64,000 bases of DNA from Halicephalobus mephisto (GCA_009193035.1 SWDT01000017.1:310001-374000); one strand, 5' to 3'. Numbered from the stretch's first letter, positions 43,668-55,702 are shown. The notes: generated from the letters alone by a model not told the origin. Numbers and translations: made by a program.

Positions 43668-45838
43668 ATGGGTAAAAACCGGAAATCTCGTCAACATTCA
43701 GACTTCCCGAAGCCGAATAGGAAACCAGGAAAGAAGCTCCAGAAGACGAACGTTACTAATACTACCTTCAAGGCCAAGCCTCTGGTGATTCTGAATCGAC
43801 TCTCCGACGCCAAGACAGAACAATCCGATACTGGTAAAATCAGCCTCAATGAAGTACTCGAAAAATTACATCATCTAAATGAATCTACGTTAATCCACAA
43901 TTTAGAACGTAAGTATTTTTTGAAATTTTTCACAGCAAATTTCAATTTTCATTCGTTAATTTTACTTTTCATTGCTCAAATTATATTCTCCATACACCAA
44001 ATTTTAATTTTCATATATCAAATTTCTTTTTTTATATATAATTTCAATTTTTTATACCAAATTTTAGTTTTTATACATAATTTTAATTTTTTATGTGTTG
44101 GATTTTAATTTTCATTTGTTAATTTTACTTTTTGTTGCTCAAATTATATTTTTCATTTATCTGGTTTTTATTTTTGTATATTACTTTTGGTTTTCCCTAT
44201 ATTAGTTTTTACTTTTCATATATGAATTTCTACTTTTTAGGATTCCTTAAACTCGTCGTTCCAAAGCCAGAACTGCTTCAGAATAACTTGTCCAAAATTA
44301 TTCCGGTCGTCGGAAGGCTGATTCACTGGGAAGGAGTAAGTTTTTTGATTTATTTTTTTTATTTTTGTAATTTTGCAGATTACCAACGACAGATTGAGAA
44401 ATATCCTGGGAAAAGTGCTGTATCGGATTTGTGTTCTTCCAGAGAATATTCTCAGTCCTCATTTCAACCATTTTTGTACTTTTGTAGCCCTTGGATTGGC
44501 CCATTGCAAAGCGTCCATGAGGATTCTGGCCTTGAAGTGCATAATCCAACTGACGCAGTCCCAGAAGACTTCTGCCATGAAGAGCCGAGAACTCTTTACC
44601 GCTTTTTTGAGGTTCTTGGCCTGTGATTGCGTCGTTGGAAAGCAAACTGCCGAAGTCATGGAATATGCCTGCACTGCCTTAGGGCCTTTTGTTTCTGTGA
44701 GTTTTTGTTTAAAATTAATTCCATTAAAGTAACTAGTTTTCGAAGGGATATTGTTATGTTAAAATTTTTTCGATATTAAGATTTCCATATATAACCTTTG
44801 ATTTCAAGAGTAGATCATGCACCTTGTGTACCTTAATTTAGAACTTCTTAGATCTATCCTGGAGTATATTTGTAGGAAGTCAATTACGAAATTATTGCTG
44901 TACAAAATTACAATTCTCACGTAGACTGATTTAGTTTCTACAAACTTAGATATTCCCTCAGGAATATTTTGATAGCAATCTTCGTTCCCGCTTTTTATAA
45001 TACTGAAAATCAAAACAATCTGGTTTCGACGGGATATGATTTTTTTGTAGTTTTTTTCGATATCCATAAGTACTTCATTTTTGATTGTTAGTCTTCAAAA
45101 GTAGACATAGGATTATGTACTTTCATTTTGAAGTTTCTAAATCTAAATAGAATATAGCTTTAAAACACCGATTTTTAAATCCTATAAAATTGCAATTGTT
45201 TCATAAAAGCAAAGTTATTACATAAGTTGTTTTGATTTCTAAAAACTTGGAGATTCTTATCGAGAAGGTTTTGTAATCACATTGTGGATTTTTTAATGTG
45301 ATTAATTGCGAAATCTTGTAGAATTATAGCTGTCACGTAAAAGTAAAACTAATACCTAGACTTTTTTGATTTAAAAAATTATATAATTGGGTGATTTTAG
45401 CTATACACGTTGAAATCAGACAAGGAAGATGATGATTTTCTCTCGATGAAGATCTCCAGTAATGTTGTTGAGATAGAATCAGAAGCTCCAGAAATTATTG
45501 ATCCGTTTGAATTCAAAGTATGTGGTTTTGGAAGCCAATCGGATTCTCCTGTTTCTGAACTTGAAGGCATTTGTACAATTTTTGATGCGGTATTTGTTTA
45601 TTTGGGAAGAATCTACTCTTTGGATGAGTTTAAACCCATCAAAACTGGTGCAATTTATGGTGTATTGAATAATTTGAGAATTATTCTTCAAAATCATCTG
45701 GAAAAAAACGTCGTAAAACCGGGTGTATACGGTGATGCCATTTTGAAGTTGGCAGATAAGAATCATTTTATCGATGCTGTTGGTCAGAAATCGGATAAAA
45801 AAGTTTTGTTATGGTTTCAGAAATTGAAAGTAATGTGA
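43668..45838 (+). CDS. TEX10/Ipi1-like pre-rRNA processing protein
   Basis: Four exons, 43668-43908, 44241-44335, 44379-44696 and 45401-45838, join in frame to 363 aa, close to yeast Ipi1 and much shorter than vertebrate TEX10. The N-terminus has the family signature: a Lys/Arg-rich start (MGKNRKSRQHSDF), GKKLQKTNVTNTTFKAKPLVI, then the helical SLNEVLEKLHHLNES. Exon 3 encodes alpha-helical, ARM-like repeats. The family works in the nucleus in the Rix1/Ipi complex, which matures the 60S subunit. A TTTTTTTTCAG four bases before the ATG suggests trans-splicing. The stop lies in a possible donor (aaa|gtaatg), so a further exon cannot be excluded, but any such exon would overlap the convergent channel gene that ends 76 bp away. 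Confidence 0.75.
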
Positions 45839-45914
45839 ATTTTTATTTTGGATAAAATTTATTGTGGTTTTGTAAATTTGAGCATTATTTAAATTTGTAA
45901 ATTTTCCTAAAATT

Positions 45915-48900
45915 TTATGTTTGGCAAGATGGATCGTTTGGATTAGATGGCATCCAAGGACATTTTAGATTTTGTTGTCCGCATATACTGGCCCCGATAG
46001 AACAATACCAAGAATGGCTGAAATGGTTTATGATGGATACTGTAATGGATAATATAACTTACTTGAAAAATAGAAACATTGTTGTAAAAAGAAGGCTGAC
46101 GTAGAACATTAAAGAAAGAATTTCCAGTCTTCGGATGACCCGTTGCCATTTTCGGTCTTGTTGATTTGGAGTTAAAGTTGTCATGTCCGTTCTGGAATTT
46201 ATCAAAATTATTAAAATTTAAAATTATAAAAATTGAATTATTGTAAATTTAAAAATTATAAAAATTGGAAAAATTATTGTAAATTTAAAAATTATTAAAA
46301 TTGGAAAAATTATTGATATTTTAAAATTATTAAAATTGGAAAAATTATTGTAAATTTAAAAATTATTAAAATTGAATTATTTTTGAAATTTTAAAATTAT
46401 TAAAATTGGAAAAATTATTGATATTTTAAAATTATTAAAATTGGAAAAATTATTGTAAATTTAAAAATTATTAAAATTGGAAAAATTATTGATATTTTAA
46501 AATTATTAAAATTGGAAAAATTACTTTATCGCTTGAACTCCGGCTTCGATTTTTTGAACGGTGTTGATGGCGTCTTCCAGAAGTTGATTGAAATACTGAT
46601 AAACGATCATGTTGTCGTAAGTGGCTAGGCTTAATCTCCTTCTGATGTTCTGTCGAGGAGAAACGTTTTCAAAAGCCGGATTATCTTGAGGAATGGGATT
46701 GAAGGATTCTGAAGTTGTGTTTGTTTCTTGTCTTTCTTGTCCTGGAGCGAATTTCATCAAAGATAAAGCCATGGATTGGGCGTAATTTTTGACTTTTTTT
46801 GCGGAAGCAGATCCGTCTCCCACAAATCCGTTCAAATGTTGATGACCAGAATTGCCCAATAAGGCGTCTGTTGTGGATTCGCCTCTTCCACGACGATAAG
46901 TTTGTTTTCGAAATTCCTTCGGTTGAATGTCGAAAGCTAACCATCTTAAAAACCATGGAATTTTGTGTTTTTCTCTCAAATCTCGTTCCAAAAAAACAAA
47001 CATGGATGTAGTTACAGTACTTAAACCAATTATTGCTAAAAGAATAAAATAATAAAGTCCGATCAGAGGAATTCCGGAGAACGATCCTCGGCCTTTTCTG
47101 CTGGAACTCATGCTGAACTTCGGCATCACCTCCACGATGGCCAGCAGAATCACAGAAGTCGACATCAACGTCATAATCCCCAATCGGAATTTTGCGTCTC
47201 TAACTCGGCCGCTCGTCGAAGGTGTGTGGAACCCTATCACGGCGACAAGAGTGATGATCGTCGACGGAATCACGAGGTTGAAGACGTAATAGAAACTTTG
47301 ACGAATAACGACGAGGTCGATGATGATCATTTCCCAGAATAACGGGGGATCTAGATAATCGTAGAGAAATCCATCTGACATTATGTGACTATGTTGCTGC
47401 AAATTTAAGTTTCGAAAATAAAAAATACTTTTCCTACAAAATGGTCCCGACGAGAAGTTTTTAAAAACATAATTACAGTATTCTAAAAGTTAGAATTCTT
47501 TACAAAATGGTCTCGACGGGAAATTTCGAATTTTAAAAAATTTTCACTAATTACAGTATTCTAAAAATTAGAATTTTTTATGAAATGGTCCTGAAGGGAA
47601 ATTTCGGATTTTAAAAAATTTCACTAATTACAGTATTCTAAAAGTTAGAATTTTTACAAAATGGTCCTGAAGGGAAATTTCGGATTTTAAGAAATTTTCA
47701 TTAATTACAGTATTCTAAAAATTAGAATTCTTTACGAAATGGTCTCGACGGGAAATTTCGGATTTTAAAAAATTTTTACTAATTACAGTATTTTTAAAAT
47801 AAATTTTTAAATTCGAAAAATAAATAAATATAAATTTTTTAAATAAATAAAAATAAAAAATGAACTTACGAGATCAAGTTGCCATTCCTGACTGTCGTAA
47901 AAGTCGATCAGACTGAGGTTTTTCGAATAAAGAGAGTACTTGATGGAGTCGTTGGAATGTGCCCAGGAACCAAAAAGTAAAGTACATTGTTGACTAAAAA
48001 ATTTTAAAAATTAAAAAAATCAAATTTTAAAAATTTTTAAAAATTAATTTTAAAAATTAAAAAAATTAAATTATAAAAACTAAAAATTTGAATCATAAAA
48101 AATTAAAAAAATCAAATTATAAAAACTTTAAAAATTTGAATTATAAAAAATTTAAAAATTTGAATTATAAAAAATTTAAAAATTTGAATTATAAAAAATT
48201 TAAAAATTTGAATTTTCAATAAACTACAAAAATAGTACTTTTCAAAATTCGTGTTGAGACCAGAATGTTTTTAGAATTTCTTTTTTGGTCTCGACGCGAA
48301 TTTTATAATTTGAGTTTTTTTAACTGAGAACTTACATATCGAAAGGAAAAAATTTAACATCTAATTTACATAAAGATTCTGTGCTGAATGGAAGATAGTA
48401 CCGTACGTGACCCGTGTAGTTGACTCTGACGTCATTATTTGACAGTAATTTTACAGCATCATTGTAGTTCAAAGAATAATACAATGAAAATTCCGGAATC
48501 CAGATGTCCGATGAAGACAGAAAAATTTCCGTTGCTCCTTGGTAGGCGTCTGGCTGCCATTGAAGAAACTCGTCTTGCCAGTACTGTAAACAGTCAAATT
48601 ACTACTATTACAACTTCAAGGATACTGTAATAAAAGTAGATTAAAAATTAATTTAAAAAATTTGGTAAAAAACCATAAAATTAAAAACATTAAAGTTCTG
48701 GGTCTTGAACATATTTTTGTTGAAGGTTAACAAAAGTGACCTCCACCTTTGATTTTGGTCTTAAACAGATTTTTGTTAAAGGTTAACAAAAGTGACTTCC
48801 TCCTTTGATTTCGGTCTTGAACGGATTTTCGTTGAAGGTTAACAAAAGTGACTTCCTCCTTTGATTTCGGTCTTGAACAGATTTTCGTTTATTAATTAAC

Positions 48901-51900
48901 AAAAGTGACTTCCTCCTTTGATTTCGGTCTTGAACAGATTGTTGTTCATTGATTAAAAAAGTGACTTCCACCTTTGATTTAGGTCTTGAACAGATTTTCG
49001 TTTATTAATTAACAAAAGTGACCTTCCATCTTTGATTTCGGTCTTGAACAGATTGTTGTTCATTGATTAAAAAAGTGACTTCCCCTTTTGATTTTCCTCT
49101 AATCGATGAGTAAAAAAAACAGAAAGGTTCCAGTTGAATAATCAGTTCGAAAACGAAAAGTGAGAAGACAGGTTTCTCAGTAAAGGCCAATCTAAGAACC
49201 CATTTCCAGACTAATCAATAATCCATGTCATGATCCGGATTTTATTTTTTTTATTTTTTATTTTTCCTTCGTCTTTTCAAAATTTGACAAAAGATGGTAA
49301 AAATTTTTATTTAAAAATTTCCCTCGGAAAATTTAAATAATTTTCGAAATAAAAACAAACATTGTCAAAGCTGACTTAATTCCTCGAGTTGTTCATCAAT
49401 CAAAAAAAAGAAAAATTACTTTTGTTTTTACAAAATTTTTAAAGATTATTTATCGATTATGTTTTTTAACAAAGATACGTCACCTTTCGACTTTGGAGAT
49501 TTTTGGTTGACTTTCGGAAGAACGACAGATTGCCCCAGGGGATTCCGGATATGGACGAGACAAAAACTCCAAAAATTCGGTCTTGTATTACTTTTTCAAT
49601 TTTATGAAATTTATGCGAAATAGTATGGGATAAAAAAATTTCCTCATGATTTTGAAAAAAGATAAATTTTACAGTAATCGGAGAAAAAATAAGATACTTT
49701 TAAATTTATGCAAAATTGCGTAAAATAAAATTTTTTATGATTTTGAAAAATGTAAATTTTGACTACAGTAATCCAATAGGAATAGGGTACTTCTAGGGGT
49801 ACTTGGGGTGGTTTTTAAATTTTATAAATTTTATTAAAATATGTTAATTTCGAAAAAAATTAATTTTGACTACAGTAATCCAATAGCAATGGGGTACTTA
49901 GAGTGGTTTTTAAATTTTATAAAAAATTACAAAATAAAAAAATCTCTAATTTTAAAAAATATAAATTTTGGCTACAGTAATTTAATAAAAATAGAGTTTT
50001 TATGGATGTACTTAAAATGATTTTTGAATATTTTTTAGTTTTATAAATTTTATAAAAAAAATGAAAAATTTTAATGTTTAAAAATGTAAATTTTGGCTAC
50101 AGTAATCTAGTAAAAAAAGTACAATACTTGTAAGTGTAATTATGATACTTTTTGTGTTTTTTTATTTCTAAAAATTAAAATTATTTTTAGTTATTGATTT
50201 TTGCTGGCCAGAAGAATCAGATTCCTGTGGTATTGGAGGGACTTGCATCAGGCAGAAAACCGGAAATCGATGTTTTTGTCCAGATGGCTTCATGGGCCGT
50301 GGTTGCATTCGTTTGTTTTTTTTTTTCTTATTTAAAAAATAATAATTACGTCATCTGAAGGTTTGACTAAAGACAAACAACTTTTTAAAAAAACAAAAAA
50401 TGCCCGAGGTCATATGTGAAGTTCTTTAGGACCTTGTCAAGACATCTACCAATCTTGCGAACGATGGCTTAAGGAAAAACGATGCGAATGGGCCAAGCCG
50501 ATATCTCCGTTTTTTTTCGACAATTGTCCGTCATCTTGTGGAGCATGTAAAGAAGGAGGAAAAAGTTTGTTAATTATTAAATTTATCACTACAGTATGCT
50601 GAAAATCTTCAAAGAATTACGTTTCTTAGATATTCGAAGATTCCTAGAATATTATCATTGTGAATTTTTTAATAACCTGGATAGTGTGGAAGATTCTAGA
50701 AGCTTCCTGAATCCTGTAGAAGATTCTAGAAGCTTCCTGAATCCTGTAGAAGATTTTAAGAAGATTCTAGAAGCTTCCTGAATCCAGTAGAAGATTCTAA
50801 GAAGATTCTAGAATCCTACTATGGAGTTCTTACATAATATAGGTTTTTATAAAATTTTTTAGGATATTTCGTAATTTAGAAAAAGCTTCTAGAACCTTTG
50901 GAGATTTCATTAAAGATTCTAGAAGCTTCCTGAATTCAGTAGATTTTGAAACATTTTGAATCTCATAGGAGCTTTTAAATTTTTTCAACAACTTTTGAAA
51001 ATTCTTAAAGATTACTTTGTGAAATTTTTCCTAACTTTTTAAATATGATGTTAAAGTTTGCATTTCCTCCAGAACTCAGACTTCCTCTTCCTCCGATCCT
51101 TGAGCCAATTAGCTGGATAATCGGTCGATGGAAGACCCGGACCCTCAGTAGCGGTTTCCGGTTCCCGGTCCCCCTTCCTTCTGCCTATGAGGAAGTCCTG
51201 GAGTTCGCCATTATGCCAGTCCCTGCTTTCGATCGTCCTCCACTAAGTGTCAGGTGAGGCAGATAATCCTATTCAAAGTCCCGAAGGTCATAAATAGTCT
51301 GAATTTCAAAATTTTTATTTTTTTGCATTGGATTCACGTTCATTAGCAATTCCAAAAAGCGCCAAAGGTGCATCTGGGACAATAGTCTTTTTCATTGTTC
51401 GAATCCAGCTCAAGTGGAAAGATTTCAAAGCTCATATTGATTACCAGAAATACTATAGTTGACATCGTGTGTGACACTTGTGTCCCAAGCATTTACGTTC
51501 CAATAATGTAATTATAACCGAACAAAAAAGAATGATATAATCGCGTCCGTAAATTCTGAATATGAAGGGAAAATCAATAGTTAACCTTCCGACTCCTGGA
51601 TTCTGACCTCAGATTCAGAATCTACGGGTTCGAGAACTTCATTATAAGTATTTTTTGTTCGAATTTAAAGGCATCTGAAATTAGTTATATGACGTTGCTC
51701 TCCTAACTATTTGTGTCCTAAACATTTATGTTCCAATAATGCAATTATAACCGAACAAAAAATACTTATAATAACGCAATCGGACCCATGGATTTTGAAT
51801 CTGAAGGCAGAATTAATAGTTAGTCTTCAGAATCCAGGATTCTAGATTATGCGACAATCGTGTTCAAACATTTGTGCTCGAAGTATTTATGTTACAATTC

Positions 51901-54900
51901 TGCAGTTAGAATTGAACAAAAAGTACCCATAATAAAATAATCAAACTTGTAAATTCTGAATCTGAAATCAGAATCAATAATTAACCTTCAGAATCCTGGA
52001 TTCTGAAGCTAGAGCTCAAATTCTAAAATTATTCAGAATTTCATTTCCAAAGTCTATAAAAACCGAAAATCTATTAGAATAACTTTAGAAATTCCATATA
52101 AAGATATAGGATTATTTCAAATATTTTTAAGTTTCTGAATTAAAGTTAGAATTGGAACAGAAATGCTTGGAACACCAATGTCCGGGTCGCCAATGTTGCA
52201 CACGAATGACGTCACCTATTGACCCGTCAATTGTGTTCTAATGACTCGGAAACCGACCCGAATTTTCTGAAGCTATATCCAGACAATTGAAAAAAGCTAT
52301 AAATCAAGCATCCCCTCCGGCATCGCTGTTATTTTTAGTTTAAAGACTACGAGTGAAAAACGAACTTGCACTTTGAAAAATCCAAAAAACCATGAATCTT
52401 CTTCACAACAGAACTTGAAATATTTATATTTTAAATGGAATTTAGCGTTCAAACCACTTTGCTGAAAGACAAAAGTACTCAACATCGAGAAGTCGGATTC
52501 ATGACAGGAAAGCCGTTTCGAGAAGACACTGGTTTCGCTATTTTGAATAAGCCGAAAACTGGAGATGATTTAGTGGCCATTGAAATGGTCAGTAATAACG
52601 GGATGATCACTATCGAAGAAGGAATTCTGTTAAAAAACGAAATAAGATTAAACACCGTCCACAAGGTTTCTTACTTTGGAAATACCCATCCTAGTGTTTT
52701 TCGTTCTGTAAGTTGGTTTTCGTATGTGAAAGTTGTTCTTAAAAATGATATTCATGTGTAAAATTGCTTTAAAACTAGTCCTCACATATGAAAGTTATCT
52801 TCGAAGTGAAGTCCATATATGAATTTGATTTTAAAAATAACATTCATGTATGGATTTGACTTTAAAAATAACATTAATATGTGAAAGTTGTTTCAAAAGT
52901 TATTTTCATATATGAAAAATTTAAAAAAAATAGTTCTTATATATGAATGTGTTTTAAAAGTAGTTTTTACATATGAACGTTTTTTAAAAAGTTATTTTTA
53001 TATATGAAACTCTTTTTAAAACTAGTTTTTATATATGAATGTGTTTTAAAAGTAGTTTTTACATATGAACGTTTTTAAAAAAGTTATTTTCATATATGAA
53101 ACTCTTTTTAAATATAGTTTTTATATATGAAACTCTTTTTAAAAATAGTTTTTATATATGAAAGTTGTTTTAAAAACGACATCCATATATGAAAGTTTTC
53201 CATTTCAGGCAAATCGCTCTTTCCATCTTCTTTCAGAGCATCTTTTGGAAGAAAGAGTCCGTCTAGTCCAGTCTTCCGGAAAAATCCTCAAATTCCGAAA
53301 AAAATACGTCAAAATTTTTGATCATTTCACAGATTTTGTCTAATTCGTGATTAATTAATAAAAAACGTCATTCGAACAAGCAGATCCCTAGTCTCATTTT
53401 CACATTTCTTTCTTGCGTGGGAAATAAGCGCGAAGAAACTAATAATCTTAGGAGAGATACCACTTAGAGCCCTCCTGGCCCTTATCCACTCAACGTTCTC
53501 AATAACAAGAAAATTTGAAGATGCAATTTTAGTTTGAAAGTGAACCTAACGAAAAACGAACAACTTTTTAAGAGTTCTACTTGAGGAAAAATGGCACGTG
53601 GAATACACGGCATTTTTGCAATAAATAAAATTTTCCAAAAAAATAGAAAAATTTGAAAAGTAGCCTAATTTGTGGAGTTCTCAAAAGGAACCCGGTACTG
53701 GATGAAATCAGAGTTTAGGACATCAGAGACGAGAGTTATGGATTTACATCAACATGGATTTCCGGAAGTTTTCGAAAACTTCCAGAAGTGGAAATTTTAA
53801 ACGCTTTTTAGAAGGGTTTTATGAATTTTAGAGGATTTTTAAATTTAAATAAAATTGTAGAAAATTTTAGAAATTTTTAGAAATTTTTAAAAATCATAAA
53901 ATTTAAAAAATTTAAAAGTTATAGATTTTAGAAATTTCAAAAATTGTGGAATTTTGAAAAATTTTAGAACTTTAAAATTTTAAAACATTTTAGAAATTTT
54001 AAATTTTAGAAAATTGTGAAATTTAAAAAAATTACGAAATTTTGGAAAATTGTGAAATTTCGAAAGATTTTAGAAATTTTTAAGTTTTTTAAAATAAAAT
54101 TTCGTTAATTTTTAATATTTTAAGAATTTTGGAATTTTTGGAATTTTAATTATTAAGAAATTATGACCTGGAAAAATAGACAAAAGTAAACAAAACTAAC
54201 CAATTCGAAGCTCCCACTCAACGAGATCGTATTTTTTACCGCGTCCTGAAACGATTTTTTTCAGTATAGTTCAAATTTCAGAAAATTGAAACAATATTTT
54301 CCCAGAGGATTTGTTTCAAAATTTGCGTTTTCGATTTTCTTCCTGGATTTGGTCCTTTACCCGTTTTGGGAGAAAGTTTTCTGACAAAATTGTCTTTGCT
54401 TCCAAACAATCGGATTTCAAAAAACAAAACGGAAAAACACTCCATGAAGCTTTTGGTGCTGGCCTAAAAAGGAACACATGGTTCGAATTGATTTTGTTTC
54501 TCTTAGGAAAGTAATCTCGGGAGATGTATTGCCTGTTTTATAATAACATAAATTTTAGGATTAAAAGTAACAATTTTCATAAGATATATAATTTTAAACA
54601 AGTTTAAATATTATTCCCATGGTGAAAATTTACTTTTATATACACAAAACTAATCCTAATATACCGGTACACAACTTGGGCTCTACGTATAAGTCCATTA
54701 TTTCAATATATCGATACATAAAACATAATATATCCGATATATTAGAGCTGTTTTAATGTGTCGATACATCATATAGGATGTACAAAAAATAGCTGTAATA
54801 TACCAATATATGACTTGCGCATAGTGTATCGCTACATCATACTGCTTATATCAGTACATAAAACACGATTTATCCTGTATACCAGAGCTATTTTAGTACA

Positions 54901-55702
54901 TCTATACATTATGTATCATGCATCTTTCTTTGCGTGCAGTTAACTTTTTAAATCGTCTTTATACAAAAAATAGTTGTAATATACCAATATATAACTTGCA
55001 CATAGTGTATCGCTACATCATACTTCTTATATCAGTACATAAAACATAATTTATCCTACACATCAAAGACTTTTTGATGTATCTATACATTATATAACAT
55101 ACACAAAAAATAGCTGTAATGTACTAATATATAGCTTTAATATAATGTATCAGTACATTGTACTCCATATATCGGCATACAAAACATAATTTATCCTATA
55201 TACCAGAACTATTTTAGCACATCTATATATTATGTATGATGTACCATTTTTTGCATGAGAAAAAACTTACGAGCTTGATGATTTGATACAGAAAAGTCGT
55301 CATTTGTACATGTACGATTTTATTTGGATGGGTTACTGGTCTGGTTCCTTTTCTGTAGTACCTTAGGAGATCGTCATGGAGCCTATATGTGACGGGGATG
55401 TCCTTCCTCCTCAGGCTCCGGAAGTTCTCCGGGAGGAGGTAATCGTTCTTCCCGAAGGCTCGACGTTTTCTGGCTTGCTGATATCTTTCAATAGTTTCGT
55501 TTTCGTCTTCTGGATCCTCGTCGTCTTCATCCAAGTCTTCATTGATGATTTCCAACTCATTAGGATAGTCTTCCCTCAGGGTCCTTTCGAGTCTAGGGTG
55601 CAAGTGACTATGTTTTATGTTCTTCAATTTCGGTCTCAGAGCCGTCGTCACGAGGACTAATCCGGCGAGTATCGTCAGAATCCGCCAGAGTGTCCGCGGC
55701 AT
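45915..55702 (-). CDS. Cys-loop ligand-gated ion channel (nicotinic-receptor-like)
   Basis: Seven exons on the minus strand: 55702-55271, 54245-54201, 48583-48336, 47993-47870, 47396-46525, 46191-46063 and 46017-45915, giving 650 aa. There is a signal peptide (MPRTLWRILTILAGLVLVTTA), then an acidic, dibasic-containing pro-region (ARKRR) before the ligand-binding domain (YWQDEFLQWQP, SDIWIPEFSLYYS). The Cys-loop is Cys231-Cys245 with 13 residues between and FFPFD. M1 is about 317-338, M2 about 351-373 (RLGIMTLMSTSVILLAIVEVMP, nicotinic-like), M3 about 391-415, then a long cytoplasmic loop, and M4 about 597-615 after W589. The tail after M4 has four Cys. No vicinal Cys pair is seen in loop C, so it is a non-alpha type, and the GEK before M2 is replaced by DAK. 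Exon 5 seems to stop at 46521, but that TAA lies inside a GTAATT donor; splicing on adds M4. Intron 2 (5.6 kb) holds a nested gene. Confidence 0.88.
46196..46524. repeat. Minisatellite in channel intron 5
   Basis: About nine units of 35-40 bp: aattattaaaattggaaaaa with ttattgatattttaa. Confidence 0.7.
47400..47860. repeat. Five-copy, about 80 bp repeat in channel intron 4
   Basis: Units share tttacaaaatggtctcgacg, ggaaatttcggattttaaaa and attacagtattctaaaa. Confidence 0.7.
48690..49095. repeat. Seven-copy, about 62 bp repeat in channel intron 2
   Basis: Units share aacaaaagtgacttcctcct, ttgatttcggtcttgaacag and attttcgttgaaggtt. The minus strand stays open in places, giving false ORFs. The array ends just before the trans-splice acceptor of the nested gene. 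Confidence 0.8.
49203..49209 (+). promoter_or_regulatory. Probable trans-splice acceptor and two-codon uORF of the nested gene
   Basis: TTTCCAG ends at 49209, about 20 bases before the start ATG at 49230. Between them, catgtcATG contains ATG TCA TGA, a two-codon reading frame whose stop overlaps the true start. Confidence 0.4.
49230..53343 (+). CDS. Secreted EGF + ShKT + nitrobindin-like (THAP4 heme-binding type) protein, nested gene
   Basis: Six exons, 49230-49296, 50191-50310, 50430-50564, 51073-51253, 52446-52707 and 53209-53343, with phases 1, 1, 1, 2 and 0 all consistent, give 299 aa. Residues 1 to about 16 are a signal peptide. Residues about 27-61 form an EGF-like module (six Cys, ending CFCPDGFMGRGC). 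Residues 65-102 form a ShKT module with six Cys and the CPSSCGAC end. Residues about 115-299 form a nitrobindin/THAP4-type beta barrel: ILEPISWIIGRWK (GxW motif, 125-128), YEEVLEFAIMPVPAF, HREVGFMTG, VAIEMVSNNGMITIEEG and NEIRL. Nitrobindins bind heme and NO. The axial His lies near the C-terminus in known members, and His294 (FDHF) is a candidate. The gene lies wholly within intron 2 of the channel gene, on the opposite strand. Confidence 0.85.
49590..50150. repeat. Tandem repeat in intron 1 of the nitrobindin-like gene
   Basis: Four to five units of about 110 bp share aaattttgactacagtaatc and aatagggtactt. Confidence 0.6.
50590..51000. repeat. Short direct repeats in intron 3 of the nitrobindin-like gene
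   Basis: Copies of gaagattctagaagcttcct with gaatcctgta, about 29 bp each, at 50.68-50.80 kb, with diverged copies to 50.95 kb. Confidence 0.6.
51480..52140. repeat. About 180 bp tandem repeat related to the 15.2 kb array
   Basis: Three units share aaccgaacaaaaaatactta, gattttgaatctgaaggcag and ccttcagaatcctggattct. It lies in intron 4 of the nitrobindin-like gene. Confidence 0.65.
52720..53190. repeat. Minisatellite in intron 5 of the nitrobindin-like gene
   Basis: About 15 units of 30-35 bp: tttttatatatgaaactctt, ttaaaaatag and variants with atatgaaagttgttt. Confidence 0.75.
53344..54200. other. Channel intron 2, remaining part
   Basis: 53.35-53.8 kb is unique DNA. 53.8-54.17 kb is aaattttagaaatttt text. 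No exon was seen. Confidence 0.4.
54640..55250. repeat. Satellite (tataccaatatataacttg family) in channel intron 1
   Basis: Three to four units of about 150 bp share agctgtaatataccaatata, gtgtatcgctacatcatact and tatcagtacataaaacataa. They are related to the palindrome-rich repeats at 11.2 and 13.2 kb. Confidence 0.65.

Noticed and set aside
44132..44645. ORFs in other frames and on the other strand over the TEX10-like exons
   Set aside because: They are shadows of a coding exon; the chosen frame alone has matching splice phases and the helical-repeat pattern.
45972..46100. An additional TEX10-like exon after gtaatg at 45828
   Set aside because: The open frame there is antisense to a well-supported channel exon and shows no family similarity.
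45915..46184. A separate two-exon small membrane protein (ATG at 46184), possibly the second gene of an operon
   Set aside because: The segment is the M4 and tail of the channel: exon 5 has a GTAATT donor at its stop, the phases match, and the hydrophobic helix with the preceding Trp is the expected M4.
48783..49190. Minus-strand ORFs with repeated KSLLLINEQQ-type text
   Set aside because: This is translation of a 62 bp intronic tandem repeat.
54311..54514. 67-codon plus-strand ORF
   Set aside because: No ATG-proximal splice or trans-splice signal and no domain; it lies in a channel intron and its neighbours do not extend it.
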